From the NCBI GenBank assembly GCA_036927565.1, contig JAYESD010000001.1, positions 280,065,560 to 280,129,559 of the forward strand: a stretch of DNA of 64,000 bases. The letters are read 5' to 3'. Source of the stretch: Tuctoria greenei. Lineage: Eukaryota; Streptophyta; Magnoliopsida; Poales; Poaceae. The notes beneath the pieces were generated by a model that was not told where the DNA came from, made no database searches, and saw only the letters and a list, made by a program, of their open reading frames with translations. Below are positions 32,401-41,243 of the stretch, piece after piece; position 1 is the first letter of the stretch, and each line of letters starts with the position of its first letter. A program made the translations under genes and the position numbers.

Positions 32401-32813
32401 ACTAGCAGGCTACCCGGAGGTCACTAGAGGAACTGCGGAGCTCAAGGGAAACTGAATCCCTGTTGGTATGGGATTTCCTGGGGCGTGCGGACAGAGCTCT
32501 GGTACCTCTTGGTTTCAGTCCTGTACATCCGAAGAACCCAACACTGGAGCTACACCAGACTCTGATGGCACTTGGCTCTGTTGGCAGTAAACTCGACGCA
32601 ATGGAAGATGTCATCGCCGACCAGCTGGAGACAGAGGGAAAATGTCTAGCCAAGAACGTCGCCGAGTATGTCTTAGCGTGTTACAAAAGCTGAGACCCCC
32701 AATTTTCTCTAGATCCGGTCTTCGAAGGACTCATTGCCGAGGAGGAGGATGTCGCCAAGGCTAGCGTCCAAGAAGCTGCTGAGAAGGTTGCCTCGTTTTT
32801 CCGCAGGACTTAG
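29403..32813 (+). pseudogene. Antisense spliced gene of element B
   Basis: It is on the opposite strand to B's gag-pol. Exon 1 is 29403-30789 and exon 2 is 30867-32813. The N-terminal domain matches copy 1: MELGLPKSCIQ, GLIPPFSSFILMLLDFYGLQ, HFCEMWVGVPPCVELFRTFF, SGKWDDWKKDW, VTPQTVFKNFLVNRWAPL. A basic Ser-rich linker, Pro-Glu-Val-Ala repeats and a coiled coil ending ASFFRRT follow. Nonsense codons include TGA at about 29476 (Trp in copy 1), TAG at about 30192 (Gln in copy 1) and several TAGs in exon 2, with frameshifts in the coiled coil. The domain is the one Pfam-type annotation calls a putative gypsy-type transposon domain; function unknown. Confidence 0.82.
30790..30866 (+). other. GT-AG intron in the antisense gene (element B)
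   Basis: Donor CCCAAG|GTAAGC, a T-rich interior, acceptor TTTACTACAG|AGC. Removing 77 nt joins ...ADWSGSFPR to the exon 2 frame (KTGSKAPTSVAVAE). The copy 1 intron is also 77 nt, at the homologous codon, with a different interior sequence. Confidence 0.85.
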
Positions 32814-34093
32814 ATCCTTTAGTAGTTAGAACCTTTTCCTTTTGCCTTCTATTGTAACCCTAATTTTATAATCCAATACTTTGAATGAATGAAATCCACT
32901 GTTTCTGCAATGAATTCCATTTTGTTGTCCTTGTATGTTGTCCTTATCTTTAATACACTGTCTTTTAACTTGTTTGCCCCCTGGTAGATGTACACAATTT
33001 AATTGCGAACATGTACCAAAAGGATTTGATGATGTGTTGATGACTTGGACACTTCGAACTTGTAGCTTTTAGGTCTGAAGTTTATTTCCGACTTCTCCAG
33101 GGAGCTTTTGTAGCGTCGAAGGTGGGCCCCCTAGGGTTGTCGGAGCTTGGTAGGTCTGACGGCACCCACTGTCAACGCATAGAACATCGACGGCGGCCCC
33201 CCTGGGGTTGTCGGAGCTTGGTAGGTCGGACGGCACCCACTGTCAATGCGTAGAACGTTGACGGTAGGCCCCTAGTGTTGTCAAAGATTGGTAGGTCCGA
33301 CGGCACCCACTGTCAATGCGTAGAACGTCGACGGCAGGCCCCTAGGTGGTTATGCCATCTTCACTTGAATTATACTTTACGTCAACGACCGACCCCCAGG
33401 GGAGTTGCTGGAGCTTGTTAGCTCTGGCGGCGACCACTTTCAACGTCCGAAAACGTCGACGGCGGGCCCCCTTGGAGGTTGTCGGAGCTTAATAGCTCCA
33501 GCATCGTCCACCATCGTTGGGTTTTTTGTTTTTCTTGTACATTAAATACAAGAAAAGGAGTAAAACTTGTTCTTTTATCTATAAATTATTTGTGACTTAT
33601 TGTTCTTATTTGAGTTTTAGATCTGAAGAAAGTCGATATGATAACAAGCATATTGATGTAATGTTTCCAGATCCGCATGCTATTTTAGTACTCACCCTAC
33701 TCAGGCCTGCCAGGATATAGGTAGAGTGGCATACTTAGGGTGCAGGACCAGGCTATGTCGATAGCACACTCCGGACCTATGTTGGCTTGGCGTTCAGACA
33801 AGTAGACTATGCAGCAATATTAAGATCCAAAGAGACCAACAATATAACTTATAACACATATGAATAACTTGGAATAAAACTTAAAATGAATTGCACAACT
33901 TCATTATAGACAAGAAGGATAAAAAATAATTCAAAAGACCGAGCCTTGTACAAAAATAAATGCAGGCGGAGTCTATTTTCACACAACAATGTCTTTCATT
34001 GTAGGTCGGGACTACAGGGAAGACAAGGACACACTTAGGGTACATGACCAGGCTAAGTGTGTTATACATCTTGTACTAACTCGGGGCAGACAG
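32814..34093. other. Post-pol non-coding region of element B
   Basis: This lies between the ends of the converging pol and antisense genes. No conserved frame. It contains the tandem dyad array at 33110-33520 and AT-rich sequence at 33530-33660 and 33790-33990. Confidence 0.65.
33110..33520. repeat. Tandem GGAGCTTGGTAGGTC array of element B
   Basis: Units of about 80-85 bp contain GTTGTCGGAGCTTGGTAGG, then CGGCACCCACTGTCAA and GTAGAACGTCGACGG. At least four recognisable units. Equivalent in position to the CCGGAGCTAC arrays of A and copy 1. Confidence 0.8.
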
Positions 34094-35630
34094 CTACACT
34101 TTTAGTGTCGTGACTGTGTCAAGTGTTGCTTGAACTCCCCGGACCCTCCCGGAGGGGTTCAGATGTTTTCTCGAAGGACCTACCCATCTCTGTATATTGA
34201 CTCTATAACATACATTGTGTGTAATTACAAACTCACCTCCGTGATTGTAAGCATAAAGCTTACGGAGGTGCTCGATGTTCCAAGGATTAGGAAGCAGAGT
34301 CCCATCCTCAGTTGCCAATCAAACGCATCCGGGACAGGATACTTTGATCACACGGAAGGGACCTTCCCAGCTAGGGGAAAGTTTGTTCATCCCTTCACGA
34401 GTTAGTATTTTTTGCAGCACCAGATCACCTTCTTCGACCTATCGGTTGCGCACATGCCTTTGATGACAGCGCCGGAGCGCTTGGCGATAGCATACATTCT
34501 GGACAGCTGCTTGGCACCTTCCCTCGTCGACGAGGTCAAGGTCTTCACGCCGGAGCTTGTCCAGCATGGCTTCGTCGAAGGTCCAGACCCGGAGTGACCC
34601 CATAGTGATCTCTGGAGGAAGGACTGCTTCGGCTCCGTACACCAAGAAGAAGGGTGTCTCTCCAGTTGACCAGTTAAGTGTAGTCCTGCTTGCCCACAGT
34701 GCGGACGGAAGCTCCTCAATCCAGTTGGCTCCATGTTTTTTTAGACGCTCATATGTGCGCGTATTGAGTCCTTTTAAAATTTCCACATTTGCTCTCTCGG
34801 CTTGGCCATTACTTGCTGAGTGAGCTACTGAGGCGTAGCTGACTTGAATGCCGAGGTCTTCGTAATATTCTTGGAATGTAGCACTTGTAAATTTGGTTCC
34901 ATTGTCATTTATGACTTTGTTTGAAACTCCAAATCTGCAGATTATAGACTTCAGGAACTTTATGGTGATTGCTTGTTGATAGGCACAACTAGAGTATCTT
35001 TCGGCCACTTGGTGAATTTGTTGATGGTGACATACATGAACCTGTAACCTACGACGGCTTTTGGGAAAGGTCCCAAGATATCCATACCCCACACAGCAAA
35101 TGGCCATGTAGGAGGAATTATTTGCAGTGACTGAGCCGATGTATGAATTTGTTTTGCGTGGAACTGACACGCTTCACATTTTTTGATCAACTCCACTACA
35201 TCCTCGAGTGTTGTAGGCCAGTAGAAACCGTGCCAAAAGGCTTTGCCGACCAACATGTTGAAGACGTGTGGTTCCCACACTCGCGTCCATGGATCTCCGC
35301 GAGGAGCTCACGGCCTTCTTCCTTTGCAATGCACCGCATTAGGATGTCGTTGGCACCGCGCAGGTAGAGATCCCCTTCTACCAACGTGTATCTTTTAGCC
35401 AATCTGACGATCCTGTCAGCGGATACACTATCTTCAGGAAGTATGTTATCCTTAAAGTAACTCCGGATCTCCGAGATCCATGCATTAGAGCTAACTTGAT
35501 CTTCTGAGTCTTGCGTGCTGGGTTGCTGGGAGCTTCCTGTAACACCTACGACCCTTGGCGGACACCATGGTAATAGGGCCACCGGGACTGCTAGCTTTGG
35601 GGTGCTGGTCTCGCCCCCTTCGCTCAGATC
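34094..35630 (-). pseudogene. Integrase of element B
   Basis: The N-terminal zinc region begins in the upstream frame (EIHGRECGNHTSS) and continues after a one-base deletion near 35260 (CEACQFHAKQIHTSA). The catalytic core has GMDILGPFPK, INDNGTKFTSATFQ and NGQAERANVEI, so the canonical DNGT is kept here, unlike in A and copy 1. The C-terminal part follows (FFLVYGAEAVLPPEI, NPWNIEHLRKLYAY). The family stop codon is lost (TAC for TAA) and the frame runs on to 34094. At least one further small frameshift lies near 34960-35000. Confidence 0.82.
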
Positions 35631-37576
35631 GGCAGACTGAGCTGTTGGTCTTGACAAACTTAGGACGAAGATTCCGTTGGGAGCCAAAGCTCTAGTTGAA
35701 GCCTTCGCTGAAAGTTCGTCGGCTTCAGCGTTATGGAGACGTTGAACATGGTGGAGATCTAGGACTTCAAAGTCCTTCTTGAGCCTCTGGACTTCAAGAA
35801 GATATGTAGCTAGTTGGGGGTCGTTGCAGCAGCATTCACCTCTGATTTGCTTTATGATTAGCTGTGAATCACCCTTCACCAACAGCAGTTTAACACTATA
35901 GGATAGTGCCACCTTGAGCCCGTAGATGAGAGCTTCATACTCCGCCATATTGTTGGTCGCCTTGAAGTCAAGGTGAACCATATATTTAACCTTCTCCCCG
36001 GTCGGAGCAAGGAGAAGTACTCCAGCTCCGGCCCCCTGCTTCTGCACGGAGCCGTCGAAGTAGAGGGTCCAGTGAGGTTCGGTGAAGATCGGGACCTTAG
36101 GTTCCGACTTCTGCTCACTGGGGCCCCCAGGATTTGATGGATAAGGAGTCCACTCCACCACGAAGTCAGCCAAAGCCTGACTCTTGATTGCTTGTTGCAG
36201 CACGAATTCAAGATCAAAATCGGCCAGCTCCACTGCCCACTTTGCAATGTTCCCAATAGAATTAGGGTCGTGCAGTATAGCACGCAGTGGATAGGAAGTT
36301 ACCAATGATATCTTGTGGGCTTGGAAATAATGACGAAGCTTCCTTGAGGCAATAAGACCTACGTAAAGCAGCTTATGCACCTTGATGTATCTGTTCTTGG
36401 CATCATGAAGTACTTCACTGATGAAGTACACTAGCCGCTGGACAGTCTGGACCCCCTCGGTGGGGCCCGTAGCTCCCTCTCCATCGATTCGTACCCTTTT
36501 ATAGGGGTCCGTCCCTTCTTTATGTTCAACCCGGACTCTCCCTGAGGGGACCAGATCTTCTTGAACATCCATGAGAACTCCCTCAGATGAGAGAGGTTGA
36601 TCTTCTAGCACTCTGCCTTGAAGATCCGTGCCTGGGGGCTGGGACCCAAACTCGCCTTCAGGTAGCTCCGGACCCTCCCAGAGGGGTCTAGGCTCCTGAA
36701 CTGGATGTGGCTCTAGTCTTTCTATGGCCAGGACCATGCTAACAACTTCTAAAGTTGCAGAAATGTAAAGCAGAAAAGGCTCACTAGGGTTCGGAGCTAC
36801 CAAGATTTGTAGGGTGGTGAGGAGATACTTGAGCTCTTGGAAGTCCTTTTCTGCTTCTTCGGACCAATGGAATGGTCCGGTCTTCCTCAATATCTTGAAG
36901 AAGGGAAGTGCTCGCTCTGCCAGCCTTGAGATGAATCGGCTGAGCACAGTTAGACATCCAGTTAGTTTCTGGACATCCTTGATGCGGGCTGGAGGCCGCA
37001 TGCCTTCTATAGCCTTAATCTTCACCGGGTTTGTCTCAATTCCTCGGTGGGTTACCAAGAAACCAAGGAGCTTTCCGGAGCTAACCACGAAGACACACTT
37101 GTCTAGGTTCAGCTTGGTGCGCGTGATGCGCAGTTTGTCGAAGATAGCTTGCAAGTCGTTAAGGAGTGACTCCTTGTTCTTGATCTTCACAACGATGTCA
37201 TCGACATACAACTCCACCAAGTCCCTAATGAGTTCTCCAAAAGTTTTGTACATAGATCGCACAAAGGTTGAAGCAGCATTTTTGAGACCAAAAGGCATGG
37301 CGGTATAACAATACAATCCATCTACTGTTATGAAGGCAGTATGCTCTTCATCTTCCCTAGACATTTGGATTTGATGATATCCGGAGTATGCATCTAGGAA
37401 ACACAATAGCTCACACCCGGAGGTGGAGTCCACTATCTGATCAATCCTAGGTAGTGGAAGAGGATCTTTTGAACATGCCTTATTTAGTGTGGTGTAGTCG
37501 ATACACATCCAAAGCTTCCCGCTGGCCTTGGGTACAACGACTGGGTTTGGCATCCATTTTAGATCAAAAACCTCCC
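35631..37576 (-). pseudogene. pol: RT, RNase H and second RNase H of element B (3' of the D insertion)
   Basis: One long open frame runs from the D insertion through RT (WMCIDYTTLNKACSKDPLP, AYSGYHQIQMSREDEEHTAF, LYVDDIVVKI), RNase H (LLLYISATLEVVSMVLAIER ... RLVYFISEVLHDAKNRY) and the archaeal-type RNase H (YFDGSVQKQGAGAGVLLLAP, AEYEALIYGLKVALSYSVK, VKGDSQLIIKQIRGE, NAEADELSAKAS). No stop interrupts it. The RNase H insertion with PSGRVRV/PYKRVRI repeats is also present. The gene is broken by element D at the codons FIRE. Confidence 0.88.
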
Positions 37577-37931
37577 TGAAAGCATCTAGGCCCCCGTGAG
37601 GTATGGTTTTGGTGATTAATGACAACCATTTGTAATTACTAATGAGTTTGTGGATGCAAGGTTTCACATATATCACATCAAGCGTTAACGACTATCTATT
37701 CAAATCATCTACCACTCATTGGATACGAATGGAGACCCCTCAAACGACCTATTCTAAGGGGGTTATTCAATTCTCATGAAGGCTAAATGAAGAACTCACA
37801 CAACGACTCTACTCTATCAAAATTGGCGACACAAGAAGATCAATATTCATCAGAACATTATTTGCAACAAGTGTCAAAGAGGTCACTCGAGAAGCTTCTA
37901 AAAGTTCAACTCGAAGCAAACAAATTACACT

Positions 37932-38317
37932 CACCGGATCGTCCGATGGTCTGGAAAATGCACACATCGGTCGATTGGGGCTCAACAGAAGAAGAAGACC
38001 TCAGAATGAAGTGCACACCGGATCATCCGATGCTAGAGACAAGTGGATATCGGTGAGGTTCAACAGAAAGATTAATTTGTCTAAACAATTCTGGAGAAAC
38101 ACTCACCGGATCATCCGATGCAGAAGCAAAGTGTACATCGGTCTAGTTCAACAGAAACATTATTTCTGGACCAAATCTGAAGACAAATCTCACCGGATCA
38201 TCCGATGATTGAGAAGGGGCAGCATCGGTCGAATAACGGTCACTTCTGACACAGTGACATCAGCTAATCTAATTAGACCGATGCTCAGAAAAGGTGGTCA
38301 TCGGATCATCCGATGTA
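37932..38317 (+). repeat. 87-bp tandem array with CCGGATCATCCGATG dyads, LTR D (5')
   Basis: CACCGGATCATCCGATG or close variants start at 37932, 38016, 38104 and 38191 (spacing 84, 88, 87), with CATCGGATCATCCGATG at 38299. Between them CATCGGT-type half motifs recur at about the same period (37965, 38136, 38223). The 3' LTR has the same array at 48726-49111. Confidence 0.88.
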
Positions 38318-38370
38318 CACAGAAAAAGTAATCAGCCAACTTTTTCAACGGCTAATTCAGTTGGGCTGGC

Positions 38371-38377
38371 TATTTAA
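38371..38377 (+). promoter_or_regulatory. TATA box of element D 5' LTR
   Basis: TATTTAA in GGCTGGCTATTTAACCCCC lies about 55 bp after the last dyad. The equivalent in the 3' LTR is 49165-49171. Confidence 0.65.
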
Positions 38378-39044
38378 CCCCCTTCCACCAGTCATTTCGA
38401 CAACACTTGACAACCAGAGCATGCCCACACATCCTCAAGTGTCCAAGACCTAGAACAATCATTTACACACCCTTTCCGTCCATCTACACCTCAAGATATA
38501 GGCTAGACCTAGCTAGAGAGAAGCTCGTGTGCATCCTCTCTGGGTGAGTGGAGTCTCTAGACCAGTGAGAGCCGTGAGGGAGTGCATTTTTGGTGATTGC
38601 ATTCATCTTGTATCAAGAGGAGAGTAGAGAGATTGCTCCGGAGCTTGCCGAGACAAATTGTGGAAGCCCGGAGCATCGAAGTTGTACAAGGTTTGAGCTC
38701 CACCTTGCCGGAGATGGCGAACAGAGAAAGTTAGTGGATTCCCTCGTCTTGGTGACTTGGGAGTGGCAATACCCTTTGGTGGGTGCCACAACGTGGATGT
38801 AGGAAGATCCTAGTGATCTTACCGAACCACGGGAAAAATCGCCGTGTCTCCGCGTCTTCGAGCGTTTGCATTCCTCTCCCTACCCCTTTACGATTACGTT
38901 TTACTATTCCGCACTTAACTCTCTTGATTGCGTAGTTGACTTGCTTAGGGAATTGGGCTTAACAATTAAAGTTTTTAAATTGCCTTAAAATTTGAAAAAG
39001 CCCAATTCACCCCCCCCCCTCTTGGGCGTTTCGATCCTTACAAT

Positions 39045-39056
39045 TGGTATCAGAGC
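39045..39056 (+). promoter_or_regulatory. Primer-binding site of element D
   Basis: TGGTATCAGAGC, complementary to plant initiator tRNA-Met, two bases after the LTR end. Confidence 0.93.
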
Positions 39057-39102
39057 AAGGTTGCTCATAGGATCATTCTAGCTTCACTGCTAGAGAGCTT
39101 AA

Positions 39103-41229
39103 ATGGCCAAGAATGGGGGTTCGGTTCCCACCTTCGAGGGCAAGAACTTTGCCTATTGGAAAGCACGCATGCGTGCCTACCTAGAGGCTATTGCTCCCGA
39201 AGTTTGGGAAGCGACCCATGCGGGATTTGGAGATCTCAATTATGTTGGTGATCAACTAAAATGGGATGCTAAGGCTAGAAATGCTATCTACGAATGCATA
39301 AGTCAAGACGTATTTGCTAGAATTGCTAGTAAAGAGAAAGCATGTGAAATTTGGGCATGTTTAATTGAAATACATGAGGGCTCATCTCGTGTCAAAGAAC
39401 TCAAATATCACTTGCTTAAATCCAAGTATGATGAATTCAAAATGCTTCCTCATGAGAATGTTAACCAAATGTTTTCCCGTCTAAATGTACTCATTGAGGA
39501 GATTAACGCACTTGACATTGCCTCTCTTGGTAAGGGACTTATTAACCGCAAGATCCTCATGCTTCTACCCAAGCCCAAGTACAACATTATCAATTCAATG
39601 CTCCAAAAGGAATCGCTTGACAACATTGAAGTCTCGGAGCTTATTGGAGAAATTCATGCTCATGAGATGAGCGTTCTTGGAATGATGGAGGAGTCACCGT
39701 CAAAGACCATTGCTCTCAAGGCCTCAACCAAGAAGACAACTCCCAAGAAGAAGAAAGTAGTTGAGCCTAGCTCAAGTGAAGAAGAGCAAGCAACAAGCGA
39801 AGAGGACGATGACGAGCTTGCATTGATGATGAGGAAATTCTCACGGTTAAACTCCAAGATTGCAAAGAAGGGTTACTCTTTTGATCCCAAGAAGAAAGCC
39901 TTCCTTCCAAGAAAAGATGAAAACAAGATATGCTATAATTGTGGTGATCAAGGCCACATATCGTATGATTGTCCAAAGCCGGACAAGAGGAAGGACAACC
40001 ACAAGGGAAAGCATCGAAAGCTAGAAGAAAGTGATGAAGATGAAGAAGAGGTCAAGCCCAAGCGCTCCTTTGGAAAGAAGAAATTTGACAAAGGCAAGAA
40101 GACCAAGCTCTTTCCAAAGAAGAGAAGAGGGCCTCAAAAGGTCTTCATGTGCGAAGCAAATGAGTGGGTCACCGATGAGGAAACAAGTGACGATGATAGT
40201 GAAGATGAGGAAGAAAACTTGGCAAGCCTCGCTATCGTCAACAAGGATGACTCACCTCTTCCCCCACCGCCCATGTGTCTCATGGCGAAAGGTAACACCA
40301 AGGTATGTGATGACTCTAGTGATGATGATGAACTTTCTCCCGATGAATTAGCATCTATGATTAATGAATATCATGTCATCATAAAAAGGGAAAAGGGCAA
40401 GGTTAAGGCACTTGAACAAGCTCGTGCTAAGCTTGAGAGTGCTAACCTCAATTTGCATGACAAGTATGAAAGCATACTTAAGGAGCATGACATGCTCAAG
40501 TCTCATGTCAAGCAAATTGAGGAAGAGAAGGCTCAAATCAAGCTTGATCACCATGAGCTTGACTTAGCTCATCAAGCACTCCTGGGCAAGCACAATGAGT
40601 TGGTTCAAGAGCATCAAGTACTTAACCTTGCTTATGAAGCTATTGAACTAAAATTAAAAAACTTGAAGAAAGAAACCCTTGATGGTAAAATATCCGCTAG
40701 TTCACATGCCACTAACAATTTGCATGAGTCTTTGCCGTTGAAAGCAAATGCTAGGGAGAAGGAGCTAATGGACGAGATTGAAAGTCTCCACGCTAGCGTG
40801 GCAAGACTAACCAAGGGAGAGGACAAGCATAAAGAAATCCTCTTCCAACAAGCCAAAGTCTTCAACAAGAGAGGACTTGGATCCTTCCCGGTGCCAAACA
40901 AAGGGAAGGTGCCCTCACCGGAGCTTAGGACAAGCTTCATCAAGGAGGTTGGTTCCTATTGCCAACACTGTGAGGTCATCGGACATCACACAAGGGAGTG
41001 TCCTCTTCCTAATCGTCCTTCTCCCAAATTGCCTCCTAACTATACATCTACCTTTGATAATCACTATTATCTATTGAGTAAAGTAGGTGGGAAGGTGAAG
41101 GCAAAGTTCATCGGCAAAGACATCAAGGGCATAAAGGGGAAGCTCCCCAAGCAACTTTGGGTCCCAAAATCACTTGTATCACACATACAAGGACCTAAGT
41201 TGGCTTGGGTTCCTAAACTCAAAAACTAA
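39103..41229 (+). CDS. gag: gag polyprotein of element D
   Basis: A 708-residue open frame with no interruption, starting MAKNGGSVPTFEGKNFAYW. The N-terminal 200 residues are the Copia gag domain (YWKARMRAYLEAIAPEVWEA; CEIWACLIEIHEG). A CX2CX4HX4C zinc knuckle, CYNCGDQGHISYDC, is near residue 277. A second zinc-knuckle-like motif, CQHCEVIGHHTREC, is near residue 620. Between them are Lys/acidic stretches and a coiled coil of about 170 residues (EHDMLKSHVKQIEEEKAQIK). The C-terminus repeats WVPK (QLWVPKSLVS, LAWVPKLKN), as in element C. It would form the particle and bind RNA. Pol is in another frame downstream. Confidence 0.92.
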   Translation: MAKNGGSVPTFEGKNFAYWKARMRAYLEAIAPEVWEATHAGFGDLNYVGDQLKWDAKARNAIYECISQDVFARIASKEKACEIWACLIEIHEGSSRVKELKYHLLKSKYDEFKMLPHENVNQMFSRLNVLIEEINALDIASLGKGLINRKILMLLPKPKYNIINSMLQKESLDNIEVSELIGEIHAHEMSVLGMMEESPSKTIALKASTKKTTPKKKKVVEPSSSEEEQATSEEDDDELALMMRKFSRLNSKIAKKGYSFDPKKKAFLPRKDENKICYNCGDQGHISYDCPKPDKRKDNHKGKHRKLEESDEDEEEVKPKRSFGKKKFDKGKKTKLFPKKRRGPQKVFMCEANEWVTDEETSDDDSEDEEENLASLAIVNKDDSPLPPPPMCLMAKGNTKVCDDSSDDDELSPDELASMINEYHVIIKREKGKVKALEQARAKLESANLNLHDKYESILKEHDMLKSHVKQIEEEKAQIKLDHHELDLAHQALLGKHNELVQEHQVLNLAYEAIELKLKNLKKETLDGKISASSHATNNLHESLPLKANAREKELMDEIESLHASVARLTKGEDKHKEILFQQAKVFNKRGLGSFPVPNKGKVPSPELRTSFIKEVGSYCQHCEVIGHHTRECPLPNRPSPKLPPNYTSTFDNHYYLLSKVGGKVKAKFIGKDIKGIKGKLPKQLWVPKSLVSHIQGPKLAWVPKLKN

Positions 41230-41243
41230 CTTCATGTGTGTAG

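Larger units (their letters stand above)
37577..39042 (+). repeat. 5' LTR of element D
   Basis: TGAAAGCATCTAGG ... GATCCTTACA. The U3 array is at 37932-38317, TATTTAA at 38371, and a C-run before CTCTTGGGCG near the end. The first 50 bases resemble those of element C's LTR. Confidence 0.95.

Noticed and set aside
37932..38317. CRISPR-like array of short repeats
   Set aside because: Repeats are dyads inside a plant retrotransposon LTR, spacers are themselves repeated, and there is no cas gene or prokaryotic context.
40877..41077. Small frames overlapping D's gag in other frames
   Set aside because: Gag is fully open and conserved with element C in its own frame; these are overlaps without support.
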